A stretch of 9,084 nucleotides of DNA from Victivallales bacterium. Its GTDB lineage: Bacteria > Verrucomicrobiota > Lentisphaeria > Victivallales > SZUA-371. This document shows positions 1 to 5,638 of this stretch, piece after piece. Position 1 is the stretch's first letter, and each line of letters begins with the position of its first letter. A program made the translations under genes and the position numbers. The DNA is taken from contig JAQUZV010000067.1 of the NCBI GenBank assembly GCA_028691155.1, forward strand, positions 1 to 9,084, in the 5' to 3' direction. The notes below the pieces were generated by a model. It ran no database searches. It saw only the letters and a list, made by a program, of their open reading frames with translations, and was not told where the DNA came from.

Positions 1-1
1 G

Positions 2-304
2 CTGACCGTTACCGGCATGACCTGGTTATGGATGTGGCGGGCCGACACCAAATCACTATGGGACAAAATATTTCCCGGCTTCCTGATTGCCGTCATCTGC
101 ACCCTGCCCCAGATCATCGGCAACATCGTCCGCGGCGGCATGATTCCCGATGAATGGCTGCGTGAAACCATGAGCGGACTGTTTACCGTGTTGCTCTCCG
201 GCATTCTGCTGCCGGTGCTGATCCTGCTGGCCGATGATCTCTCCGAACGGCTCGGGTTATCGAACCTGGAACGGGCGCGGGAAAACTTTATCCATCGCCG
301 GTAG
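2..304 (+). CDS. mreD: C-terminal part of a membrane protein, probably rod shape-determining protein MreD
   Basis: The reading frame is open from base 2 with no stop before the window edge, so this is the 3' end of a longer gene. The first in-frame ATG (base 17) has no Shine-Dalgarno and is probably internal. The roughly 100 visible residues contain two hydrophobic stretches, FLIAVICTLPQIIGNIV and GLFTVLLSGILLPVLILLA, separated by a short polar loop, and end in a charged cytoplasmic-looking tail rich in Arg and Glu. MreD is a small polytopic inner-membrane protein of the Rod elongation complex and is commonly encoded just before PBP2. The stop lies 8 bases before the PBP2 start, so the two are surely co-transcribed. 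The MreD call rests on this neighbour and the hydrophobic profile, not on a diagnostic motif. Another membrane protein is possible. Confidence 0.5.
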   Translation: MTVTGMTWLWMWRADTKSLWDKIFPGFLIAVICTLPQIIGNIVRGGMIPDEWLRETMSGLFTVLLSGILLPVLILLADDLSERLGLSNLERARENFIHRR

Positions 305-312
305 AGGAGATC

Positions 313-2154
313 ATGTCAACCAATAAAACCACCATCCGCATCCTGATTCTGGGAACCATCCTGATGCTGGGCTATGTCATTCTGCTCAGTTCGATGTGGA
401 TGGTGCAGATTGAAAAGGGCGAAGAACACCGGGAACAGATATCCCGGCAGTCGATTCGCCGCATCCGTATTCCGTCGGTACGCGGACGCATCTACACCTC
501 CGACGGCAAAGCCATCGCCGAAAATACGCCGCAGTACGATGTGGTGTTTCATCTGGGAGAAATGCGCCGTCCCGGACGACGCAGCAATACGGTCGACTAC
601 ATTCTGAAACAGATTGACCGCATCGGCGCCGAAATCGGCCGCCAATCGCATTTCAGCGAAAAAGATATTTTGTATCACATGAACCGGCCGGGATTGCCGA
701 TGACGATATTTGAAAATCTCTCCACCGGGGAAATGTCGCAACTGGTGGAAATGCGCCATCAGGTCAGCGGCATGGATATCAGCACCCGGTCCCAACGCAG
801 TTACCCCAACGGCCGGGCCTTTTGCCATCTGCTCGGTTATACCGGCCTGGCCGACCCCAAAAAGGCGGACGACAAAGAGGATTTTTCCTATTACGTCCCC
901 GACCTGATCGGCAAGGAGGGACTGGAAAGAAAACTCGACGACATCAAAGGCTCGCCGGTGGTACTGCGCGGTCTGTGCGGCGAACCGGGACTGAGCCTGG
1001 TCCGGGTCGATCATCGCGGCTACATCTTCGAGACCCTCAACCACGAAGACGCCATCAGCGGCAACGATGTCATCCTTACGATCGACCGACGGGCTCAAAT
1101 GATCGCTTATCGGCTGCTGCAGGACCGTGTCGGCGCCATGATCGTCATGGATGCCGACAACGGCGCCATCCTGGCCATGGTCTCCTCGCCCGGTTACGAT
1201 CCCAACGAATTTTCCGGCGGTATCTCCCAACGGCGCTGGCAGGAACTGCTGCAGGACAAGGACACTCCGTTGTTTCACCGCGCCGCCATGGGGGCCTTCA
1301 CCCCCGGTTCGATCGTCAAGCCGCTGGTGGCATTGGCCCTGCTGGAGAATCATGCCGATATCAGTCCGGTGGTCTGTGACGGTTATACCATGATCGGCAA
1401 AACACGCATCCGCTGTGCCAGTTGGCGGCGCGGCGGCCACGGCGAAGTCAATCTGGAAGAAGCGCTGGCCGTCTCCTGCAACGATTTCTTCATTGAAAAG
1501 GGCGTTCAGCTCGGATTGGAAAAAATCGACGATATTTTCCACCGCGCCGGACTGGGCCGGAAAACCGGATTCATGCTGTCGGAAAGCGCCGGACTGATTC
1601 CCGCCCGGGAGGACAAATTGCGGTTGTATCGCAGCCGCTGGAACGAATACGACACCGCGTTGCTGTCCATCGGACAAGGTATCATTCTGCTGACGCCGCT
1701 CCAGGTGGTTACCTATACCGCCGCGCTGGCCAACGGCGGCACCCTCTGGCGACCGCAGTTGATCCGGGAAGTTACCGAACCGGACGGCCACCCGCTTTAT
1801 GTCATCCCGCCGCAGCAAAACGGTTCCCTGCAGGTGACGCCGGAAAATCTGGCCCGGGTTCGGGAAGGCATGTGGAAAGTCGTTCACGAAAGCCACGGCA
1901 GCGGCCGTCGGGCCAAAAACGACAAAATCGAACTTTACGGCAAGAGCGGAACCGGAGAAGTCGGCGCGGTCGGGCATCGTTACAATAACACCTGGTTTAT
2001 TGCGTTCGGCTCCGCCGGCGGAAAAACCTATGCCGCCGTAATCTTCGTTTCCCACGGTGCCAGCGGCGGCGGCACCTGCGCCCTGCTGATGAAACGTTTC
2101 TTCGAGGAATGGCTGCCCGATCAGGAAGAAACCGGCGCCCCCGCGGGAGAATAA
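313..2154 (+). CDS. mrdA: Penicillin-binding protein 2 (class B peptidoglycan D,D-transpeptidase)
   Basis: This enzyme cross-links peptidoglycan stem peptides during side-wall elongation. It is anchored in the inner membrane with its catalytic domain in the periplasm. The 613 residues match the usual PBP2 size (E. coli about 630). One N-terminal membrane anchor spans about residues 8-30 (LILGTILMLGYVILLSSMWM). A pedestal domain follows, with the family motif GKEGLE at 200-205. The transpeptidase domain shows all three active-site motifs: S333-I-V-K336 within TPGSIVKP (S333 acylated by substrate or beta-lactam), S388-C-N390, and K544-S-G-T547. KSG rather than KTG is, from memory, typical of PBP2 and not of FtsI, and fits the MreD-like gene just upstream. 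An AGAGGAGA Shine-Dalgarno at 303-310 supports the start. No rodA follows, so the glycosyltransferase partner must be encoded elsewhere. FtsI is the alternative and is less likely. Confidence 0.92.
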   Translation: MSTNKTTIRILILGTILMLGYVILLSSMWMVQIEKGEEHREQISRQSIRRIRIPSVRGRIYTSDGKAIAENTPQYDVVFHLGEMRRPGRRSNTVDYILKQIDRIGAEIGRQSHFSEKDILYHMNRPGLPMTIFENLSTGEMSQLVEMRHQVSGMDISTRSQRSYPNGRAFCHLLGYTGLADPKKADDKEDFSYYVPDLIGKEGLERKLDDIKGSPVVLRGLCGEPGLSLVRVDHRGYIFETLNHEDAISGNDVILTIDRRAQMIAYRLLQDRVGAMIVMDADNGAILAMVSSPGYDPNEFSGGISQRRWQELLQDKDTPLFHRAAMGAFTPGSIVKPLVALALLENHADISPVVCDGYTMIGKTRIRCASWRRGGHGEVNLEEALAVSCNDFFIEKGVQLGLEKIDDIFHRAGLGRKTGFMLSESAGLIPAREDKLRLYRSRWNEYDTALLSIGQGIILLTPLQVVTYTAALANGGTLWRPQLIREVTEPDGHPLYVIPPQQNGSLQVTPENLARVREGMWKVVHESHGSGRRAKNDKIELYGKSGTGEVGAVGHRYNNTWFIAFGSAGGKTYAAVIFVSHGASGGGTCALLMKRFFEEWLPDQEETGAPAGE

Positions 2155-2200
2155 CTTTTGGCCAACCATCAACGCTTTCCAACCACAAGGATCAACCATA

Positions 2201-3388
2201 ATGATTGAAATCAAACTGAAACCGGGCAAGGAAAAATCCCTGCTGCACCGGCATCCCTGGGTCTATTCCGGCGCTTTGGCCGCCCCCCTGCCCGATCTAC
2301 CGGGCGGCGCAACGGTAAAACTCGTCTCCGCCGCCGGCCGTTTTCTGGGCTACGGGGCCTGGTCGCCGGCCTCGCAAATCCGTCTCCGCATCTGGAGTTT
2401 CGCCACCGATGAAATTCCGGAAGGCGATTTTTTCGCCCGGCGCCTGGATGCCGCCGTGGCCCGCCGGGAACATTTGGGTCTGGCCGAATCAGGCAACGCC
2501 TGCCGCCTGGTATACGGAGAATGCGACGGCATGCCCGGATTGATTGTCGATCGCTATGCCGATTTTCTGGTCTGCCAGTTTCTGTCCGCCGGAGCTGAAC
2601 GGCATCGCGATGACATTGTCGCCGCGCTGGCCGAACGGCTGCACCCCACCGGCATTTACGAACGCTCCGACACGGCGGCCCGGGCCAAAGAAGGATTGCC
2701 GGAACGTTGCGGACTGCTCTACGGCGCCGAACCGCCGGAACGGATTGCCATCCGCGAGGAACAGTTGACCTTCGACGTCGACGTCCGCAAAGGCCACAAA
2801 ACCGGATTTTATCTGGATCAACGTGACAGCCGTCATACCGTGGCCGCGGCCTGTAACGGCAAAGAAGTATTGAACTGCTTTTCCTATACCGGGGCATTTT
2901 CCGCCTGGGCGCTGGCCGGCAATGCCCGCCATGTCACCGACATCGACGCCTCCGCCTATGCGCTGGAAACCGCTATGGCCAACTACCGCCGCAACGGTTT
3001 TGCCCCGGAACGCTGCGAACAACTTTGCGGCGACGTATTCCAGTTGTTGCGGAAATTCCGTGACGCCGCCAGGTCGTTCGACGTCATCATCCTCGATCCG
3101 CCGAAATTTGCGGAAAACCGGGGGCAACTCCCCCGGGCCGCCCGCGCTTACAAGGACATCAATCTGCTGGCCTGCAAACTGTTGCGCCCGGGAGGACGTC
3201 TGTTCACCTTTTCCTGTTCCGGCGCGATGACGGCGGAACTGTTCCAGAAAGTCGTCGCCGACGCCGCCCTCGATGCCGGACGCAATGCCGCGGTGGTGCG
3301 TCGACTCGGTCAGGCGGCAGACCACGCAACCGCGCTTAACTTTCCCGAAGGATTTTATCTCAAGGGACTGGAGTGCATCGTCGAGTAG
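2201..3388 (+). CDS. rlmI: Class I SAM-dependent 23S rRNA (cytosine-C5) methyltransferase, RlmI family
   Basis: RlmI-type enzymes transfer a methyl group from S-adenosylmethionine to C5 of a 23S rRNA cytosine (C1962 in E. coli). The length, 395 residues, equals that of E. coli RlmI (396). The order is typical: an N-terminal PUA RNA-binding domain (about 1-75, with LKPGKEKSLLHRHPWVYSGA at its start), a linker domain, then the Rossmann methyltransferase domain. There I see the SAM-binding motif NCFSYTGAF (225-233), an acidic motif DIDASAYALE that should contact the ribose, motif IV D299-P-P-K302, and FSCS with C339 as the expected catalytic cysteine. The start follows an AAGG 10 bases upstream and 46 bases after the PBP2 stop, so it may share that transcript. 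No clear terminator follows. The family is certain; the exact target base is inferred from E. coli. Confidence 0.9.
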   Translation: MIEIKLKPGKEKSLLHRHPWVYSGALAAPLPDLPGGATVKLVSAAGRFLGYGAWSPASQIRLRIWSFATDEIPEGDFFARRLDAAVARREHLGLAESGNACRLVYGECDGMPGLIVDRYADFLVCQFLSAGAERHRDDIVAALAERLHPTGIYERSDTAARAKEGLPERCGLLYGAEPPERIAIREEQLTFDVDVRKGHKTGFYLDQRDSRHTVAAACNGKEVLNCFSYTGAFSAWALAGNARHVTDIDASAYALETAMANYRRNGFAPERCEQLCGDVFQLLRKFRDAARSFDVIILDPPKFAENRGQLPRAARAYKDINLLACKLLRPGGRLFTFSCSGAMTAELFQKVVADAALDAGRNAAVVRRLGQAADHATALNFPEGFYLKGLECIVE

Positions 3389-3484
3389 CCGACGTATCCC
3401 GTCGCCGTCGCCCGATGCCTCCAGAACGGTCATCCCACCCCCGCCGGGGCGTTACGGCAACGGCACGGGGCGATGCGCCGGCAA

Positions 3485-3703
3485 CTACAACAATTGTTTC
3501 AGGATATCCAGGGGATGATCATCCCGCGATCCGCCGCCGGCATGATGTCCGGCCACGGGAGGGAAATCGGCAGCGGCAGCCAGTTCCGAACGAAAATTGG
3601 CGTAATCCCGGCCATCCCTGGCCAGAACTTCCGAAGTCCGGCAAAATGGTATTTCCGGCAAATTTTCCTGCGGCGTCTGTTTCCGGGTAAAGTCCACCAA
3701 CAT
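3485..3703 (-). CDS. Small hypothetical protein, 72 residues, function unknown
   Basis: This small gene lies on the minus strand, convergent with the rlmI-like gene and 96 bases from its stop. It reads MLVDFTRKQTPQENLPEIPF at the N terminus and ends in LDILKQLL. I do not recognise the family. The protein is hydrophilic, with no signal peptide or membrane segment, a His/Gly-rich stretch (GHHAGGGSRDDH) near residues 51-62 and a short amphipathic C terminus. The case for a real gene is a perfect AAGGAGGT Shine-Dalgarno (3717-3710) placed 7 bases before ATG, and codon choice like that of its neighbours (GCC, CTG, CGG, GAT, TTG). No larger + strand gene occupies this stretch. A promoter is not obvious; weak candidates lie on the minus strand near 3893-3901 (extended -10, TGGCATAAT) and 3944-3972. 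It could encode a small regulator, but the sequence does not show this. Confidence 0.6.
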   Translation of the reverse strand: MLVDFTRKQTPQENLPEIPFCRTSEVLARDGRDYANFRSELAAAADFPPVAGHHAGGGSRDDHPLDILKQLL

Positions 3704-3709
3704 AATTCG

Positions 3710-3717
3710 ACCTCCTT
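3710..3717 (-). promoter_or_regulatory. Strong ribosome binding site for the 72-codon gene
   Basis: Read on the minus strand this is AAGGAGGT, a complete match to the anti-Shine-Dalgarno, followed by TCGAATT and then ATG. It is among the best ribosome binding sites in the window and is the main reason for accepting the small minus-strand gene. Confidence 0.7.
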
Positions 3718-3721
3718 GTCG

Positions 3722-3796
3722 TTAAAAGCTATGTATCGGCCGTTGCCGCCGGAAATTTACCCTCGCACCGTCCCCGCAAAGTAAAATTATCGTCAT
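3722..3796 (-). CDS. Possible micro-ORF, 24 codons, upstream of the 72-codon gene
   Basis: On the minus strand ATG at 3796 opens a 24-codon frame beginning MTIILLCGDG and ending in TAA, 18 bases before the ATG of the 72-codon gene. Its ATG overlaps the TGA of the preceding micro-ORF as ATGA, the usual arrangement for translational coupling. The same frame can be extended upstream to an ATG at 3916 (64 codons), but that start has no convincing ribosome binding site. Peptides this short occur by chance, and nothing in the product identifies a function. Confidence 0.18.
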   Translation of the reverse strand: MTIILLCGDGARVNFRRQRPIHSF

Positions 3797-3882
3797 TCCG
3801 CCCCCAGCGCAACCGAACCGTCGGCTCCAACCGTCCCCCGGCGCAGCCGACGGCAAAACGCCCCGAAAAACCGCAATAACAT
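3793..3882 (-). CDS. Possible leader peptide ORF, 29 codons, Arg-rich
   Basis: On the minus strand a GGAG (3891-3888) sits 5 A residues before ATG. It opens a 29-codon frame starting MLLRFFGAFCRRLRRG and ending in TGA. The TGA overlaps the next micro-ORF start. The frame spans a 9-bp inverted repeat (3818-3853), a layout reminiscent of a leader peptide with a translation-sensitive stem-loop. The sequence shows only the ribosome binding site, the overlap and the stem-loop. That they form a leader is inference, and a chance ORF remains quite possible. Confidence 0.22.
   Translation of the reverse strand: MLLRFFGAFCRRLRRGTVGADGSVALGAE
3818..3853. repeat. 9-bp inverted repeat, 18-base loop
   Basis: CCGTCGGCT at 3818-3826 is exactly complementary to AGCCGACGG at 3845-3853. 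No T-tract follows on either strand, so this is not a standard intrinsic terminator. It lies within the presumed leader of the minus-strand small gene and could form an RNA stem-loop there. Confidence 0.5.
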
Positions 3883-3952
3883 TTTTTCTCCGATTATGCC
3901 ATGCCGAGGCGGCCATGCCGTTCAGTTTTTTTCAAGATTCGCATAAATATCC

Positions 3953-3981
3953 TTGATTATTCACCGCATTAATAATATATT
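3953..3981 (+). promoter_or_regulatory. Strong sigma70-type promoter, distal to the 6S RNA gene
   Basis: TTGATT (3953-3958), a 17-base spacer, then TATATT (3976-3981), set in AT-rich DNA unlike the surrounding genes. Transcription would start near 3988, about 50 bases before the 6S RNA closing stem. A transcript from here would be a 6S precursor needing 5' trimming. It is the best-scoring promoter I can see in the window. Confidence 0.6.
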
Positions 3982-3992
3982 GAAATCGGTGG

Positions 3993-4019
3993 CGCGACGG
4001 TTGAGCGATATCGGTCGCG
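3993..4019. repeat. 6-bp dyad overlapping the -35 of the proximal 6S promoter
   Basis: CGCGAC (3993-3998) is complementary to GTCGCG (4014-4019), with GATATC near the centre. The dyad brackets the TTGAGC -35 element at 4001. It could be a protein-binding operator or a weak RNA hairpin in the distal transcript. A T-rich stretch follows only after several mixed bases, so I do not call a terminator. Confidence 0.3.
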
Positions 4020-4031
4020 TCTTAACATATT
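4001..4031 (+). promoter_or_regulatory. Candidate proximal promoter of the 6S RNA gene
   Basis: TTGAGC (4001-4006) is followed by TAACAT (4023-4028, 16-base spacer) and the overlapping CATATT (4026-4031, 19-base spacer). Either hexamer places the start at about 4035-4038, which is where the hand-folded RNA closing stem begins. Each element matches only in part, so the exact -10 is uncertain. The coincidence with the RNA 5' end is what supports it. Confidence 0.45.
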
Positions 4032-4035
4032 TTTA

Positions 4036-4191
4036 ATTTATGGATTGGTGGGGGAGACCCGTCCGATCAACGATGTTTTTCATGTTGTTATCCGGATAAA
4101 CGGTTAAAATAGCACCGTGCCGTCGGCTCGGTGTGCCCGACAACAACCTGGGACATGGGAATGTCCGCACGGCAAGGCCGATAATCTATGG
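4036..4191 (+). ncRNA. ssrS: 6S RNA (RNA polymerase-binding regulatory RNA)
   Basis: 6S RNA mimics an open promoter, sequesters housekeeping RNA polymerase and templates short product RNAs. Hand folding gives the canonical architecture. The closing stem is ten consecutive pairs, 4038-4047 with 4182-4191, then 4049-4051 with 4178-4180, a purine-rich internal loop, and CCGU 4059-4062 with ACGG 4169-4172. The 5' side of the central bubble (4063-4083) starts CCGAU, with U4067 matching E. coli U44, the product-RNA start in GCCGAU. The 3' side carries a perfect hairpin, GGACAU-GGGA-AUGUCC (4151-4166), where E. coli also has one. CGGCA then follows in both RNAs. The terminal stem pairs GUUGUU (4084-4089) with AACAAC (4142-4147) and continues past single mismatches to 4095/4136. 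The hairpin 4113-4133 lies at the tip. The length of about 156 is normal. The neighbours rarA and fau fit. Ends are approximate, and no U-tract terminator follows. Confidence 0.82.
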
Positions 4192-4210
4192 TGGGCCGGA
4201 AAAGGGTTGT

Positions 4211-4224
4211 TTCGTCCGGACGAA
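4211..4224. promoter_or_regulatory. 14-base perfect palindrome between the 6S gene and rarA
   Basis: TTCGTCCGGACGAA is fully self-complementary. It sits 20 bases after the 6S closing stem and 46 bases before the rarA start. A dimeric regulator could bind it, or as RNA it gives a 5-bp hairpin with a CCGG loop. It does not match the E. coli or Bacillus LexA boxes. No T-run follows, so it is not an intrinsic terminator. Function unknown. Confidence 0.35.
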
Positions 4225-4270
4225 CATGCAGATCATCCTATTGACGACGGTCCCTCAATGGGATGAAATA

Positions 4271-5638
4271 ATGCAGCAATTCGATTTGGCTATTGACGGA
4301 CCGGAAGACCGGTCTCCGGCAGAACTGTCCGCCACGGGTTCCTGTCTGCCGCTGGCCGCCCGCATGCGTCCGCGCAGTCTGGAGGAATATGCCGGGCAGC
4401 GTCATCTGCTGGCCGACGGCAAATTGCTGCGCCGCGCCATCGACGCCGATCAGTTCACCTCGATTATCTTCTCCGGCCCGCCGGGCATCGGCAAAACCAC
4501 GCTGGCGGAACTTATTGCCCAGAACACCAATTCGGAATTCGTCCGGCTCTCGGGAGTAACCTCCAGTGTGGCCGACATTCGCCGTGAAATATCCTATGCC
4601 GTGCAGCGGCGGCAGATATCCGGTCGAAAAACCATTTTATTTATCGACGAAATTCACCGTTTCAACAAGGCGCAACAGGACGTACTGCTGCCGGACGTGG
4701 AAAACGGCAATGTGCGCCTGGTGGGCGCCACCACCGAAAATCCGTTTTTCTACGTCAATCGGCCTCTGTTGTCGCGCTCCATGCTGTTTCAGCTCGAACC
4801 GCTCGACAACGACGACATTGTCATGCTGCTGCGCCGCGCCGGCACCGATTCGCGCGGCTTCCCCGACCGCAAGGTCGAACTGGCGGACGATGCCGCCGCC
4901 TTTCTGGCCAACATCTGCGAGGGCGACGCCCGCAAGGCGTTGAGCGCCCTCGAACTGGCGGTAATGACCACCACGGCAACGGCGGACGGCATAACCCGAA
5001 TCACCCTCGCCATCGCCGAAGCCTCGATCCAGAAAAAGGCCGTCAGTTACGGCGACGACGGTCACTACGATACCGCCAGCGCCTTCATCAAAAGCATGCG
5101 GGGCAGCGACCCGGACGCCGCCGTCTACTGGCTGGCCAAAATGCTTCATGCCGGTGAAGACATCAATTTCATTGCCCGCCGGATCGTAATCTTTGCCTCG
5201 GAAGACATCGGCAACGCGGATCCGCGGGCGCTGACCCTGGCCGTCAACGCCATGCAGGCAATACAGATGATCGGCCTGCCCGAGGCCAAACTGATCCTGG
5301 CGCAGGCCGTCACCTATTGTGCCACCGCCCCCAAAAGCAACGCCTCCTACAAGGCAATCGAAGCGGCGCTCAAAGACATCGCCGCAGCCCGGGTGCAGCC
5401 GGTGCCGGTTCACTTGCGCGACGCCCATTCCGCCGGCGGCAAGGCCCAGGGCCACGGCACGGGGTACCTCTATCCGCACGATTTCAACGGCGGATTTGTG
5501 AATCAGGATTATCTCGGCATTGCCCGGACCTATTATCGTCCGGTCGATACCGGTTATGAAAGTAAAATCCGGGAGCGGCTCCATTATTGGCGCCAATGCC
5601 GGAAAGAAACGCAGGAAGATACCGATGACCGGCAATGA
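4271..5638 (+). CDS. rarA: Replication-associated recombination protein A (RarA/MgsA, clamp-loader-like AAA+ ATPase)
   Basis: RarA is a cytoplasmic AAA+ ATPase related to clamp loaders and eukaryotic WRNIP1. It acts at stalled or blocked replication forks and binds SSB. From ATG 4271 the protein is 455 residues (E. coli 447). LPLAARMRPRSLEEYAGQ (about 25-43) matches the usual N terminus. Walker A GPPGIGKTT is at 69-77 and Walker B LFIDEIHRF has D126/E127. Sensor 1 GATTENPFF, the LLSRS arginine-finger region and the C-terminal GKAQGHGTGYLYPHDF all fit the family. The frame is open back to 4133, but those codons overlap the 6S RNA and add residues the family lacks. ATG 4226 is also in frame and cannot be excluded. 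The ribosome binding site at 4271 is weak (GGGATGA). With no terminator after the 6S gene, it may be expressed by readthrough. The stop overlaps the next gene by 14 bases. Confidence 0.93.
   Translation: MQQFDLAIDGPEDRSPAELSATGSCLPLAARMRPRSLEEYAGQRHLLADGKLLRRAIDADQFTSIIFSGPPGIGKTTLAELIAQNTNSEFVRLSGVTSSVADIRREISYAVQRRQISGRKTILFIDEIHRFNKAQQDVLLPDVENGNVRLVGATTENPFFYVNRPLLSRSMLFQLEPLDNDDIVMLLRRAGTDSRGFPDRKVELADDAAAFLANICEGDARKALSALELAVMTTTATADGITRITLAIAEASIQKKAVSYGDDGHYDTASAFIKSMRGSDPDAAVYWLAKMLHAGEDINFIARRIVIFASEDIGNADPRALTLAVNAMQAIQMIGLPEAKLILAQAVTYCATAPKSNASYKAIEAALKDIAAARVQPVPVHLRDAHSAGGKAQGHGTGYLYPHDFNGGFVNQDYLGIARTYYRPVDTGYESKIRERLHYWRQCRKETQEDTDDRQ

Noticed and set aside
316..2229. 637-codon minus-strand ORF opposite the PBP2 gene
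   Set aside because: It is a mirror of a clearly identified gene in GC-rich DNA, has low-complexity Gly/Phe/His content, shows no domain and has no ribosome binding site.
2489..3433. 314-codon minus-strand ORF opposite rlmI
   Set aside because: It is antisense to a complete methyltransferase with intact motifs. The composition is typical of a shadow frame.
3435..3482. GC-rich dyads (CCCCGCCGGGG; GCCGG with CCGGC) between the convergent rlmI and small gene as a bidirectional terminator
   Set aside because: The stems are only 4-5 bp and no T-run follows on either strand.
3373..3784. Plus-strand ORFs (105 and 103 codons) across the gap after rlmI
   Set aside because: They have no ribosome binding site, an Arg/Pro/Ser-rich shadow composition, and lie opposite the minus-strand gene that has a strong ribosome binding site.
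4115..4172. Alternative three-way junction fold using CCGUGC (4115-4120) with GCACGG (4167-4172)
   Set aside because: It is locally plausible, but it breaks the closing-stem pairs at 4059-4062/4169-4172 and the terminal stem, which together match the 6S architecture better. It might be an alternative conformation.
4241..4269. TTGACG-17-TGAAAT as a rarA promoter
   Set aside because: It would start transcription after the rarA ATG at 4271, so it cannot serve that start.
4036..4270. Alternative RNA families for the structured region (tmRNA, 4.5S SRP RNA, RNase P RNA, riboswitch)
   Set aside because: None of their diagnostic motifs is present (no tag frame with a tRNA-like end, no GGUCAGGUCCGGAAGGAAGC-like loop, no RNase P core). 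The long interrupted rod with a central bubble fits 6S.
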